A stretch of 11,049 nt of DNA from UMGS1071 sp045638545 (GCA_045638545.1 JAZUBL010000042.1:1-11049), one strand, 5' to 3'. Shown: positions 1 to 6,914, numbered from the stretch's first letter. The notes: a model not told the origin generated them from the sequence alone. Made by a program: numbers and translations.

Positions 1-24
1 GTAATATATAATGGAGGGATTAGA

Positions 25-1434
25 ATGATTGAAAAACGCTATCCACAGGGAAAAAAGAAAGCATTTAACGTAACATATGATGACGGTGTTCTTCAAGATG
101 TTCGTTTTGTAGAACTGTTAAATAAGTATGGTTTGAAGGGAACTTTTAACCTGAACTCTGAGTTGATGCAGGATGAATTTGAATGGACCCATGAAAGCGG
201 ACTTACCATCAAACGTCTGTCTCCAATCGAAGCGGCACCGCTTTACAGAGGCCATGAGGTTGCCAGCCATACACTGAACCACCCGGATATGAAAGATCTG
301 CCGGAGCACGAAGTGATGCGCCAGCTGAGAGAAGATAAGGAAAATCTTTCTCTGCTTCACGATAAAGAAGTGCGCGGCTTTGCTGTACCGTTTGATTATT
401 ACAGCGATATGATCGAGGAATGCGTGAAAAACTGTGGTTTTGCATATGGCAGAATTTCTCAGGAAAGCCACTCTTTTACACCGCAGAACGACTTCTATAA
501 CTGGAAGGCAACTGTGTTCCATACAGATCCAAAGCTGAAGAAGCTGGCAGAGAAGTTCCTTTCTACGAAGGAAGAGCTGGCATGCTTCCAGATCGTTGGC
601 CATACTTATGATCTGGATGTGGAAGATCTGTGGAAAGATATGGAAAAGCTGTTCAAAAAAATCAGCGCAGACAAGGATGTTCTGCCGATGACCACCATCG
701 AGATCGTAGACTATCTGCGTTCCATGGAGTATGTAGAGATCACTAAGACACATATCAGAAACAACAGCCTTAAGCCGCTCTGGTTTGCAGTAGACGGTGA
801 GCTTCTGGAAGTACAGCCGGGCGAAACTGCAGTGATCGGCAAGGAAGAGGAGATCGCGGCAATTCCGGAAGCAGCTGCAGAAGAAAACAAAACAGCACCG
901 GAAGCTGTGAAGGAAGAAGTCTGTGAAGCACCGGCAGCAAAAGCTGTTGAAAAGAAGTGTGCAAAAAAAGCAGAAAAGCCGGCAAAGGCAAAGAAATGCT
1001 GCGCAAAGGCTGAGCAGCCTGCAGCGGAAGAAGTGAAAGCAGAACCGGAAACTGTGAAGGAAGAAGTGCCTGCAGCAGAGGCGACTGAAAAGACAGCAGA
1101 AAAGCCTGCAAAGGAGAAAAAAGCTGCAAAGGCAGAAAAGCCTGCTGCAGTAACATTTGCTGACGACGAAGAGGAAGCAGAAACAGGCAAATGCTTTGCA
1201 TATATGCTGGAGTGCAGCGACGGTTCTCTCTATACCGGCTGGACCAACAACCTGGAAAAGCGACTGGCTGCCCACAACGCAGGCACCGGCGCTAAGTACA
1301 CCCGCAGCCGCACACCGGTAAAGCTGGCATACTTTGAGGAGTTCTCCACAAAGCAGGAGGCAATGCAGCGCGAAGCAGCAATCAAGAAGATGAAGCGCCC
1401 ACAGAAACTGAAACTGATGGAAAATCAGAAATAA
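25..1434 (+). CDS. Polysaccharide deacetylase domain fused to a GIY-YIG (UPF0213-type) domain
   Basis: 469 residues in three parts. Residues 1-250 resemble the NodB/polysaccharide deacetylase fold: TYDDG at 17-21 (D19, D20) and SHTLNH at 81-86 supply the usual Asp-His-His metal site (D20, H82, H86), and RGFAVPF at 117-123 fits the third NodB motif. There is no signal peptide or membrane segment, so this half should act in the cytoplasm on an unknown N-acetylated or amide substrate. Residues about 275-387 are a low-complexity Ala/Lys/Glu/Pro linker. Residues 388-469 form a GIY-YIG domain: YML at 393-395, YTG at 403-405, R413, and E450 as the expected metal-binding Glu. It resembles stand-alone UPF0213 proteins (YhbQ/YazA), which are normally about 90-100 residues. 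The start follows GGAGGG (13-18) by six bases. An intrinsic terminator follows, so the gene ends its own transcript; its promoter lies outside the window. Domain calls are firm; the joint function is unknown. Confidence 0.87.
   Translation: MIEKRYPQGKKKAFNVTYDDGVLQDVRFVELLNKYGLKGTFNLNSELMQDEFEWTHESGLTIKRLSPIEAAPLYRGHEVASHTLNHPDMKDLPEHEVMRQLREDKENLSLLHDKEVRGFAVPFDYYSDMIEECVKNCGFAYGRISQESHSFTPQNDFYNWKATVFHTDPKLKKLAEKFLSTKEELACFQIVGHTYDLDVEDLWKDMEKLFKKISADKDVLPMTTIEIVDYLRSMEYVEITKTHIRNNSLKPLWFAVDGELLEVQPGETAVIGKEEEIAAIPEAAAEENKTAPEAVKEEVCEAPAAKAVEKKCAKKAEKPAKAKKCCAKAEQPAAEEVKAEPETVKEEVPAAEATEKTAEKPAKEKKAAKAEKPAAVTFADDEEEAETGKCFAYMLECSDGSLYTGWTNNLEKRLAAHNAGTGAKYTRSRTPVKLAYFEEFSTKQEAMQREAAIKKMKRPQKLKLMENQK
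898..1191 (+). repeat. Imperfect in-frame tandem repeat encoding the Ala/Lys/Glu linker
   Basis: Two diverged direct copies begin at 898 and 1045, 147 bases (49 codons) apart. The copies start PEAVKEEV (from residue 292) and PETVKEEV (from residue 341), and both later carry AEKPAK followed by a KAE(Q/K)PAA segment. The second copy is shorter in its middle. The sub-motif gcagaaaagcc(g/t)gcaaagg recurs at 970 and 1096, and its first 14 bases recur at 1132. All four linker cysteines (C300, C312, C325, C326) are in copy 1. Such repeats can change length by slippage or recombination while staying in frame. Confidence 0.75.
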
Positions 1435-1456
1435 AAACATTTATATTGAAATAAAA

Positions 1457-1496
1457 GAACGCTCTGCGGCCATTGTGCTGCAGGGCGTTCTTTTTT
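1457..1496 (+). terminator. Rho-independent terminator after the fusion gene
   Basis: A 14-base stem pairs 1457-1470 with 1477-1490, with two G-U pairs and the rest Watson-Crick, around a six-base loop (CATTGT). Six T follow at 1491-1496. The four A before the stem could make a weak terminator for the opposite strand. It separates the fusion gene from the thyX operon. Confidence 0.93.
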
Positions 1497-1571
1497 GTAG
1501 AGATTACCAAGAAGCAGGGCAGTGCCTTTGTTCTTTTTTACTTGCTTTCCCCGGATTTGTGATTTTAAATG

Positions 1572-1600
1572 TTGAATCATTGCAGAGAATTTGCTATAAT
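1572..1600 (+). promoter_or_regulatory. Sigma-A type promoter of the thyX operon
   Basis: TTGAAT at 1572-1577 and a perfect TATAAT at 1595-1600 are separated by 17 bases. The -10 is preceded by TGC, giving an extended -10 (TG at 1592-1593). Transcription should start near 1606-1608, leaving a leader of about 25 bases. It lies just downstream of the terminator and is the only convincing promoter seen ahead of the nine-gene run. Confidence 0.8.
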
Positions 1601-1617
1601 ATACTGTAATTATGTTT

Positions 1618-1625
1618 AAAAGGAG
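1618..1625 (+). promoter_or_regulatory. Ribosome binding site that fixes the thyX start
   Basis: AAAAGGAG ends seven bases before the ATG at 1633. An in-frame ATG at 1612 lies upstream of this site, has no site of its own and falls almost on the predicted transcription start, so 1633 is the start. Confidence 0.85.
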
Positions 1626-1632
1626 AAGTGTA

Positions 1633-2400
1633 ATGGCTAAGGTAACTTTGATTGCGCACACCCCAATGCCGGAGAAGATCGTGGCATCTGCGGCAAAGCT
1701 GTGTTATTCTCCGTCAGATATCGACCACATTATGGACGGCCTGACTGAAGAAAAAACAGCCTCTTTTGTAGAAATGCTGGCGGAGATCGGCCATGAAAGC
1801 CCGATTGAGCATGCATCTTTCACCTTTGGTATCGAAGGTGTGTCCAGAGCGCTTCTCGCACAGATCACACGGCATCGTATCGCTTCTTTCAGCGTGCAGA
1901 GTCAACGGTATGTGTCGGAACTGAACTTTGAGTTCGTGCTTCCGCCGCACATCGAGGCAATCCCGGAGGCAAAGGCGGAGTTCCTTGCAGCAATGGAAGA
2001 AGACCAGCGCCACTACGACCGCCTGACTGCTATCTTAAAGGAAAAGCACAAGGCTGACCTGATGGCCGAAGGAAAAGACGAACAGACTGCAGACCGCATG
2101 GCACAGAAAATTGCCATTGAGGATGCCCGTTTTGTTCTGCCGAATGCCTGCGATACCAAGATGATCGTGACCATGAATGCAAGATCGCTGAAGAACTTCT
2201 TTGCGCTTCGCTGCTGCAACCGCGCCCAGTGGGAGATCCGTGACGTAGCAGTGCAGATGCTCCGCCTTGCAAAAGAAGCGGCACCAAACCTCTTTGCAAA
2301 GAGCGGTCCGCCATGTGTTTCCGGCCCATGCCCGGAAGGCAAAATGACCTGCGGCAAAATGCAGGAAGTACGCAGCTATTTTAAAGAATCTGGAGTGTGA
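1633..2400 (+). CDS. thyX: Flavin-dependent thymidylate synthase ThyX
   Basis: 255 residues from the ATG at 1633. ThyX methylates dUMP to dTMP using methylene-THF, FAD and NADPH, and releases THF rather than dihydrofolate, so a cell relying on it needs less dihydrofolate reductase. The diagnostic RHR-x7-S motif is at 80-90 (R80, H81, R82, S90), followed by QRY. HESPIEHASFTF at 54-65 and the NARSLKNFFALR / AQWEIR block at 182-203 are also family hallmarks. The C-terminus has a small cysteine-bearing tail (C228, C233, C240) beyond the minimal ThyX core; I recall similar tails in clostridial ThyX. It is the first gene after the promoter, and tmk, the next enzyme in the pathway, begins four bases after its stop. 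Confidence 0.95.
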   Translation: MAKVTLIAHTPMPEKIVASAAKLCYSPSDIDHIMDGLTEEKTASFVEMLAEIGHESPIEHASFTFGIEGVSRALLAQITRHRIASFSVQSQRYVSELNFEFVLPPHIEAIPEAKAEFLAAMEEDQRHYDRLTAILKEKHKADLMAEGKDEQTADRMAQKIAIEDARFVLPNACDTKMIVTMNARSLKNFFALRCCNRAQWEIRDVAVQMLRLAKEAAPNLFAKSGPPCVSGPCPEGKMTCGKMQEVRSYFKESGV

Positions 2401-2404
2401 TTCC

Positions 2405-3073
2405 ATGCAGCATTTATTTGTAATCGAAGGCCTGGACGGCAGCGGCAAAGCGACCCAGACAAAACTGCTGTGGAAAGCATTGGCGGAAGACGGCAATGCT
2501 GTTCGCCATGTTACGTTTCCGGACTATGCTTCTGAGTCCTCCGCGCTGGTAAAAATGTACCTCGGCGGCGAATTCGGCGGCAGCCCGGCAGACGTAAACC
2601 CTTATGCGGCGGCTTCTTTTTATGCAGTAGACCGCTTTGCCAGCTACCAGAAAGACTGGAAGCAGGACTACGAAGCCGGCAGTGTGATCCTGGCGGACCG
2701 CTATGTGACCTCCAATATGATCTACCAGCTTTCCAAAGTTGGAGCAGAGGCAAAGGACAGCTTCATTCACTGGGTGGAAGATTACGAATACGGTAAGCTT
2801 GGCCTGCCAAAGCCAACAGCGACGATCTATCTGGACATGAAGCCGGAGATTTCGCAGGAGCTGATGAAACAGCGCTATGAGGGCGACGAAAGCAAAAAAG
2901 ATATCCACGAGCGTGATATAGCTTTTTTGAAAGAATGCCGGGAGAACGCGCTGTACAGTGCAGAAAAAGCAGGCTGGAACGTTATCTGCTGCTATGAAGG
3001 CGACACACCGAAGACGATTGAACAGATTCATGGAGAGGTAATGGCAATCGTGAACCGTTACCTTACAAAATAG
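2405..3073 (+). CDS. tmk: Thymidylate (dTMP) kinase
   Basis: 222 residues, close to the usual 200-215. It phosphorylates dTMP to dTDP with ATP, the step after ThyX. The P-loop is GLDGSGKAT at 9-17; the residue after K15 is Ala where Ser or Thr is usual, with T17 next. FPDY (38-41) and DRF (76-78) belong to the dTMP-binding region, and ADRYVTSN at 97-104 carries the family DRY motif. A basic LID-like stretch around 154-170 (R157, K164, K165, R170) precedes the C-terminal helices. The ribosome binding site GGAG (2392-2395) lies inside the end of thyX, nine bases before the ATG, so the two genes are probably translationally coupled. It belongs to a divergent clostridial-looking branch of the family; the dTMP kinase call is secure. 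Confidence 0.93.
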   Translation: MQHLFVIEGLDGSGKATQTKLLWKALAEDGNAVRHVTFPDYASESSALVKMYLGGEFGGSPADVNPYAAASFYAVDRFASYQKDWKQDYEAGSVILADRYVTSNMIYQLSKVGAEAKDSFIHWVEDYEYGKLGLPKPTATIYLDMKPEISQELMKQRYEGDESKKDIHERDIAFLKECRENALYSAEKAGWNVICCYEGDTPKTIEQIHGEVMAIVNRYLTK

Positions 3074-3106
3074 AGTGATTTTATAATTTAGAAAGGGAAC
3101 AAGCAA

Positions 3107-3658
3107 ATGATCTACGTGTTTTTAGCAAACGGATTTGAAGAAATAGAAGCTATTGCAGCCATCGATGTTCTGCGCCGCGCAGAGTATGACGTGACAACTG
3201 TTGCAGTTGGTACAAAGGACATCATGGTAAACGGTGCCCACGGCGTAGCAGTGCAGGCAGATATCCACGAGAGCAATGTGGAAACTGACAACATGGATGT
3301 GATCGTACTGCCGGGCGGTATGCCGGGCACACTGAACCTGGAGAAGTCCCCGATCGTGCAGGCGTCCATCGACTACTGCATGAGCAGCGGAAAGCTGGTG
3401 GCTGCCATCTGTGCAGCGCCGTCAATTCTTGGCCACAAGGGTTGTCTGCAGGGCAAAAAAGCAACTTGCTACCCAGGTTTCGAGCAGGAACTGCTTGGTG
3501 CATCTGCAGAGGATAACGCGGTTGTAAAGGATGGTACAATCATCACCGGCAGAGGTCCGGGCGTTGCGGTAGACTTTGCGCTGAAGATCGTAGAAACAAT
3601 TTCCGGCAGCGATCTTGCCGAGAAAATCGGGATGGCAATGCAATGTCCGCAGGCGTAA
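3107..3658 (+). CDS. DJ-1/PfpI family protein (DJ-1/YajL-like subfamily)
   Basis: 183 residues, full length for the DJ-1/ThiJ family. The fold is a flavodoxin-like sandwich with a reactive cysteine. The conserved acidic residue in GFEEIEA is E14, the oxyanion-type turn is LPGGMPG at 68-74, and the nucleophile elbow AAICAAPS has C102. The position after CYPGFE (121-126) has Tyr where human DJ-1 has His. Members are described as methylglyoxal glyoxalases, putative deglycases (disputed), chaperones or redox sensors, so the exact activity cannot be read here. The start has AAAGGGA at 3092-3098. It lies between tmk and the folate cyclo-ligase gene, overlapping the latter by 16 bases; nothing ties it chemically to folate, and a stress-protective role is only a guess. 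Confidence 0.9.
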   Translation: MIYVFLANGFEEIEAIAAIDVLRRAEYDVTTVAVGTKDIMVNGAHGVAVQADIHESNVETDNMDVIVLPGGMPGTLNLEKSPIVQASIDYCMSSGKLVAAICAAPSILGHKGCLQGKKATCYPGFEQELLGASAEDNAVVKDGTIITGRGPGVAVDFALKIVETISGSDLAEKIGMAMQCPQA

Positions 3659-4269
3659 AGGGAAACTATAACATTAAAGAAATTAAAACGGGGCTTCGCA
3701 AAAAGTTCCGTGCCTATCGGGAAAATCTGCCCACAGGCAAAAAGAATGTGTTTGACGCATCCATTAAACATAATCTTTTCAAGTTGAATGAATACCAGGA
3801 AAATGACATATTATTCCTTTATGTAAGCAAGAAGATCGAGGTAGATACTTTCGGCATTATGGAACAGTGCTGGAAAGACGGCAAAACAGTTGCCGTACCG
3901 CGCTGTGTAGACGGCACCCGCGACATGGACTTCTACATTATCAAAAGTGTGGAGGACCTGGAGGTTGCCACCTTCGGCGTTATGGAGCCGATCATCGAAC
4001 GATGCGAAAAGATCACCGATCTTTCTCAGGGCCTTTGTGTGGTACCTGGTCTTTGCTTTGACGCAAAAGGCTATCGTCTTGGCTATGGCAAGGGATACTA
4101 TGATCGTTTCCTGTCTGTATTTGGCGGCTCCACCGCCGGCATCTGCTATGCAGAGTGCGTACAATGGAATTTACCACATGGCTATTTTGACCGTCCGGTT
4201 GACGTACTGGTAACGGAGAATTATATTCGAAGAATTTCCAAGTGGCAGAAAAAAGGAGGCGCGAAATGA
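3643..4269 (+). CDS. 5-formyltetrahydrofolate cyclo-ligase (MTHF synthetase)
   Basis: 208 residues. It converts 5-formyl-THF to 5,10-methenyl-THF with ATP, recovering a storage or dead-end folate. The signature GYRLGYGKGYYDRF is at 143-156, preceded by VPGLCFD at 134-140. The basic N-terminal helix (RKKFRAYRENL at 19-29) and FGVMEP at 111-116 also fit. The ATG at 3643 overlaps the DJ-1 stop by 16 bases and has only a weak site (GGGA, 3629-3632). No ATG, GTG or TTG is well placed between the overlap and the conserved N-terminus, so this start is the best available, with translation probably coupled to the gene before. The first 10 or so residues are not conserved in the family. Its product feeds the methylene-THF pool used by ThyX. 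The stop overlaps the mltG start as ATGA. Confidence 0.93.
   Translation: MSAGVKGNYNIKEIKTGLRKKFRAYRENLPTGKKNVFDASIKHNLFKLNEYQENDILFLYVSKKIEVDTFGIMEQCWKDGKTVAVPRCVDGTRDMDFYIIKSVEDLEVATFGVMEPIIERCEKITDLSQGLCVVPGLCFDAKGYRLGYGKGYYDRFLSVFGGSTAGICYAECVQWNLPHGYFDRPVDVLVTENYIRRISKWQKKGGAK
4253..4259 (+). promoter_or_regulatory. Ribosome binding site that fixes the mltG start
   Basis: AAGGAGG, a near-perfect anti-16S match, ends six bases before the ATG at 4266. A longer reading from a GTG at 4242 would put this site inside the gene and leave the GTG without one, so 4266 is preferred. Confidence 0.88.
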
Positions 4270-5615
4270 GCAATAAAACAAATGGTTCCGGCAGCAATCG
4301 TCCAAAGAACCAGAACGGAACCGCAAAAAACAGCGCAAGCGCTCAGAACCTGCAGGATCAGATGAAATCCTTCAACATGGATATTGATGATCAGAAGGTG
4401 AAAGAGAACTTTAAAATGAATCAGACGGACATTCGCAGTCATAGTGACGGCAAGTCCGGTCCTGTTTCTCCGGAGGCATTCAAGCTGCCGCCAGAGCTGC
4501 AGACAGGCGCAGGCGCTTCTGAAAATGATGGTTCTTACAAAGCACACAGAAAGCGCAGCCGCCAGAAGGGCCGAAAAAACAGATGGTTTTTCCGCGGCGT
4601 ATGGTTCTCTGTACTGATCCTCCTCGGCGTGGGTATGGCGTCCTTCTGTATCAACTGCTTTAACGACCTTCTGGCATTCCAGAAGCCTTCCAATGAAGTT
4701 GTTGTTGAGCTGAAGAAGGGCATGTCTACCGATCAGATCGCAGATATTCTCATGGAAAAAGACGTGATCCGCAATAAGTGGGCATTCTGTACTTATTCCA
4801 GCGTAACAGGTTCTGATGGCTACTATGAGTACGGTACTTTTACACTGACAACAGATATGGACTACGAGGCGATCGTAAATAAACTGCAGGTATCCGGCAA
4901 CACCGTTGAAACTGTTCGCATCACCTTCCAGGAAGGCATGCAGATTACAGAGATGGGCGCAAAGCTGGAAGAAGCAGGTGTATGTACACAGGAAGAATTT
5001 GCAGAAGCAGCAAACGACAAGTCTCTCTTCGGTTCCTATGAGTTCATCGACGAAATCAAGGACCAGGAAGGCCGTGCATATTTCCTGGAAGGCTATCTCT
5101 TCCCGGATACCTATGACTTCTACAAGAATGAAGGCGCAGTACCTGCAATTGAGAAGATGCTGAACAATACACAGCTGAAGCTGGATTCTGAAATCTACAA
5201 GAAGGCTGACAAGATCGGCATGACTATGGACGAAGTAATCACACTGGCTTCCATGATCCAGGCAGAAGCAAACGGCAAGCAGGATATGTACAACATTTCT
5301 TCCGTTTTCCACAACAGACTGGATGCAGGTGTTTATGGCGGCTTCGGCTTCCTGAACTCCGACCCGACTATCTGGTATCCATACCTGAGCGAGAAGGATA
5401 TGCCATCCGGTTACGAAGGTGCTTATAATACCTACACTCACACCGGTCTGCCAATCGGTCCGATCAGTAACCCTGGTCTGTCTGCAATTAAGGCAGCACT
5501 GGAGCCGGCAGATACCAACTACTACTACTTCTGCCACGCAAAGGACGGCACAGCGTACTACGCTGAAACAGAGTGGGAGCATGAAAACAACAAGGCTATG
5601 GCGGGCCTGAGCTAA
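4266..5615 (+). CDS. mltG: Endolytic murein transglycosylase MltG (YceG-like)
   Basis: 449 residues from the ATG at 4266. MltG is a single-pass membrane lytic transglycosylase that cuts nascent glycan strands and is thought to set their length. Residues 1-108 are a hydrophilic Asn/Gln/Ser/Lys-rich cytoplasmic tail ending in a basic cluster (HRKRSRQKGRKNR, 94-106); about 109-132 is the membrane helix. Residues about 143-210 look like the LysM-like subdomain. The catalytic domain has LEGYLFPDTY at 274-283, the catalytic Glu in ASMIQAEAN (E334), SDPT at 365-368 and THTGLPIGPISNPG at 391-404. The last block (YFCHAKDG to WEHENN) corresponds to the family's usual C-terminal end. It shares an ATGA overlap with the cyclo-ligase gene and lies 16 bases before the U32 gene, matching the mltG-U32 neighbourhood of B. 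subtilis (yrrL to yrrO). Confidence 0.94.
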   Translation: MSNKTNGSGSNRPKNQNGTAKNSASAQNLQDQMKSFNMDIDDQKVKENFKMNQTDIRSHSDGKSGPVSPEAFKLPPELQTGAGASENDGSYKAHRKRSRQKGRKNRWFFRGVWFSVLILLGVGMASFCINCFNDLLAFQKPSNEVVVELKKGMSTDQIADILMEKDVIRNKWAFCTYSSVTGSDGYYEYGTFTLTTDMDYEAIVNKLQVSGNTVETVRITFQEGMQITEMGAKLEEAGVCTQEEFAEAANDKSLFGSYEFIDEIKDQEGRAYFLEGYLFPDTYDFYKNEGAVPAIEKMLNNTQLKLDSEIYKKADKIGMTMDEVITLASMIQAEANGKQDMYNISSVFHNRLDAGVYGGFGFLNSDPTIWYPYLSEKDMPSGYEGAYNTYTHTGLPIGPISNPGLSAIKAALEPADTNYYYFCHAKDGTAYYAETEWEHENNKAMAGLS

Positions 5616-5631
5616 GCGGAGGACAGGGAAG

Positions 5632-6876
5632 ATGAACAAGAAACCTTATCTGGAATTACTGTCTCCCGTTGGTGACATGGAGCGGCTGGAGTCCGCACTG
5701 CAATTTGGTGCAGATGCAGTGTATCTGGCCGGACAGGAATTTGGTATGCGCACTGCGCCGACTAACTTCACCATGGATCAGCTGCAGCTGGCAGTGGAAA
5801 AAGCCCATGCGAAAAATGTGAAGGTGTATCTCACCTGCAACACACTGCCAAGAAATGACGAGCTGCCAAGACTGCCGGAGTTTCTCCAGCACGCAAAGCA
5901 GATCGGCATTGACGCACTGATCGTAGCGGATCTGGGTGTTATGCGCATGGCGCAGCAGCATGCCCCTGGCGTGGACATCCATATGTCTACCCAGACAGGC
6001 ATTGTAAACTACGCTGCCGCCAACGCTTTCTACGAGCTTGGCGCAAAGCGCGTTGTAGTGGCAAGAGAGCTTTCTCTCAATGACATTGCAGAGATTCGCG
6101 CTCATGTGCCGGATGATCTGGAGATCGAAGCTTTTGTGCATGGCGCTATGTGCGTTTCCTTCTCCGGCAGATGTCTGCTTTCTGCTTACATGAATAACCG
6201 CGACGCAAACCGCGGCGACTGTTCTCAGCCATGCCGCTGGGAGTATGCGCTGGTAGAGAAAAAGCGTCCTGGTCAGTACATGGATATCATGGAAGACCAG
6301 CACGGCACTTATATTCTCAACTCCCGCGATATGAACATGATCGATCATATTCCGGAGCTGGCAAAAGCCGGCGTATCCAGCCTGAAAATTGAGGGCAGAG
6401 CAAAGTCTGCTTATTACGTAGCAGTTACAACTCACGCTTACAGAGCGGCCATTGATGCTTACTATAAGGATCCGGATGCGCCGCTGCCGGCGTGGATCTC
6501 TGAGGAAGTGCACAAGATCAGCCACAGAGAGTACAATACCGGCTTCTACTTCGGTCACGAGCCGGGTCAGGTGTACGAAAACGGCGGCTATGTTCGTGAA
6601 TACGATGTAGTTGCTGTCTGTGAAGACTGGCAGGACGGTGTTGTAACACTGTCTCAGCGCAACAAGTTCCTCAAGGGCGACACCCTCGACGTGCTGGAAG
6701 CAGGCAAAGAGCCTTACCTGGTCACACTGGACACCATGTTCAATGCAGACGGGGAAGAGATCACAGAAGCGCCGCACGCAACCATGATCGTCAAAGCGCC
6801 TTGTGAACATCCAATCAGTAAGGGCGCTGTTCTGCGCAAAAAAAGAGCGCCGGAAGACGTCAATAAATATATGTAA
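5632..6876 (+). CDS. U32 family protein, TrhP-like tRNA U34 hydroxylation factor
   Basis: 414 residues. The U32 family was long called peptidase or collagenase; the branch near mltG (B. subtilis YrrN/YrrO, E. coli TrhP/YegQ) is now known to be needed for 5-hydroxyuridine at wobble position 34 of several tRNAs. LELLSPVGD opens the protein (7-15), the U32 signature EAFVHGAMC-x6-C lies at 166-181, and LKIEGR-x-KS at 251-259 is typical. C174, C181, C197 and C201 are spaced like the Fe-S cysteines of U32 relatives such as UbiU/UbiV, so a cluster is plausible. Residues after about 320 form the small C-terminal beta domain. The ribosome binding site GGAGG is at 5618-5622. The tRNA role is inferred from family and context; many databases would say only U32 peptidase. 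Confidence 0.9.
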   Translation: MNKKPYLELLSPVGDMERLESALQFGADAVYLAGQEFGMRTAPTNFTMDQLQLAVEKAHAKNVKVYLTCNTLPRNDELPRLPEFLQHAKQIGIDALIVADLGVMRMAQQHAPGVDIHMSTQTGIVNYAAANAFYELGAKRVVVARELSLNDIAEIRAHVPDDLEIEAFVHGAMCVSFSGRCLLSAYMNNRDANRGDCSQPCRWEYALVEKKRPGQYMDIMEDQHGTYILNSRDMNMIDHIPELAKAGVSSLKIEGRAKSAYYVAVTTHAYRAAIDAYYKDPDAPLPAWISEEVHKISHREYNTGFYFGHEPGQVYENGGYVREYDVVAVCEDWQDGVVTLSQRNKFLKGDTLDVLEAGKEPYLVTLDTMFNADGEEITEAPHATMIVKAPCEHPISKGAVLRKKRAPEDVNKYM

Positions 6877-6914
6877 TTCAATTAATTTTTAATAGAAACA
6901 GGAGAATCATAACG

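Noticed and set aside
7..12. TATAAT just before the first gene, as a promoter -10
   Set aside because: Transcription would begin after or within the GGAGGG ribosome binding site at 13-18, so it cannot serve this gene; no -35 can be seen within the window.
118..1440. Minus-strand open frames of several hundred codons opposite the fusion gene, tmk (2414-3106), mltG (4221-5639) and the U32 gene (5656-6810)
   Set aside because: All are codon-aligned mirrors of well-identified + strand genes with no family motifs.
1514..1538. Possible second terminator (GGGCAGTGCC followed by a T-rich run)
   Set aside because: The stem would be three or four pairs with a loop that is too small; it is not stable enough to call.
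1596..1613. ATAAT ... ATTAT inverted repeat near the thyX start site, as an operator
   Set aside because: The arms are five AT-only bases overlapping the -10, the inner bases do not pair, and no known operator consensus fits.
1612..1632. Upstream ATG at 1612 as the thyX start
   Set aside because: It precedes the ribosome binding site and sits about at the predicted transcription start; the seven extra residues are not ThyX-like.
3082..3087. TATAAT between tmk and the DJ-1-family gene, as an internal promoter
   Set aside because: The -10 is perfect but no acceptable -35 lies 16-18 bases upstream and the start would fall on the ribosome binding site. Not excluded, but not supported.
4242..4265. 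GTG at 4242 as the mltG start
   Set aside because: It would place the strong AAGGAGG inside the coding region; the ATG at 4266 has ideal spacing.
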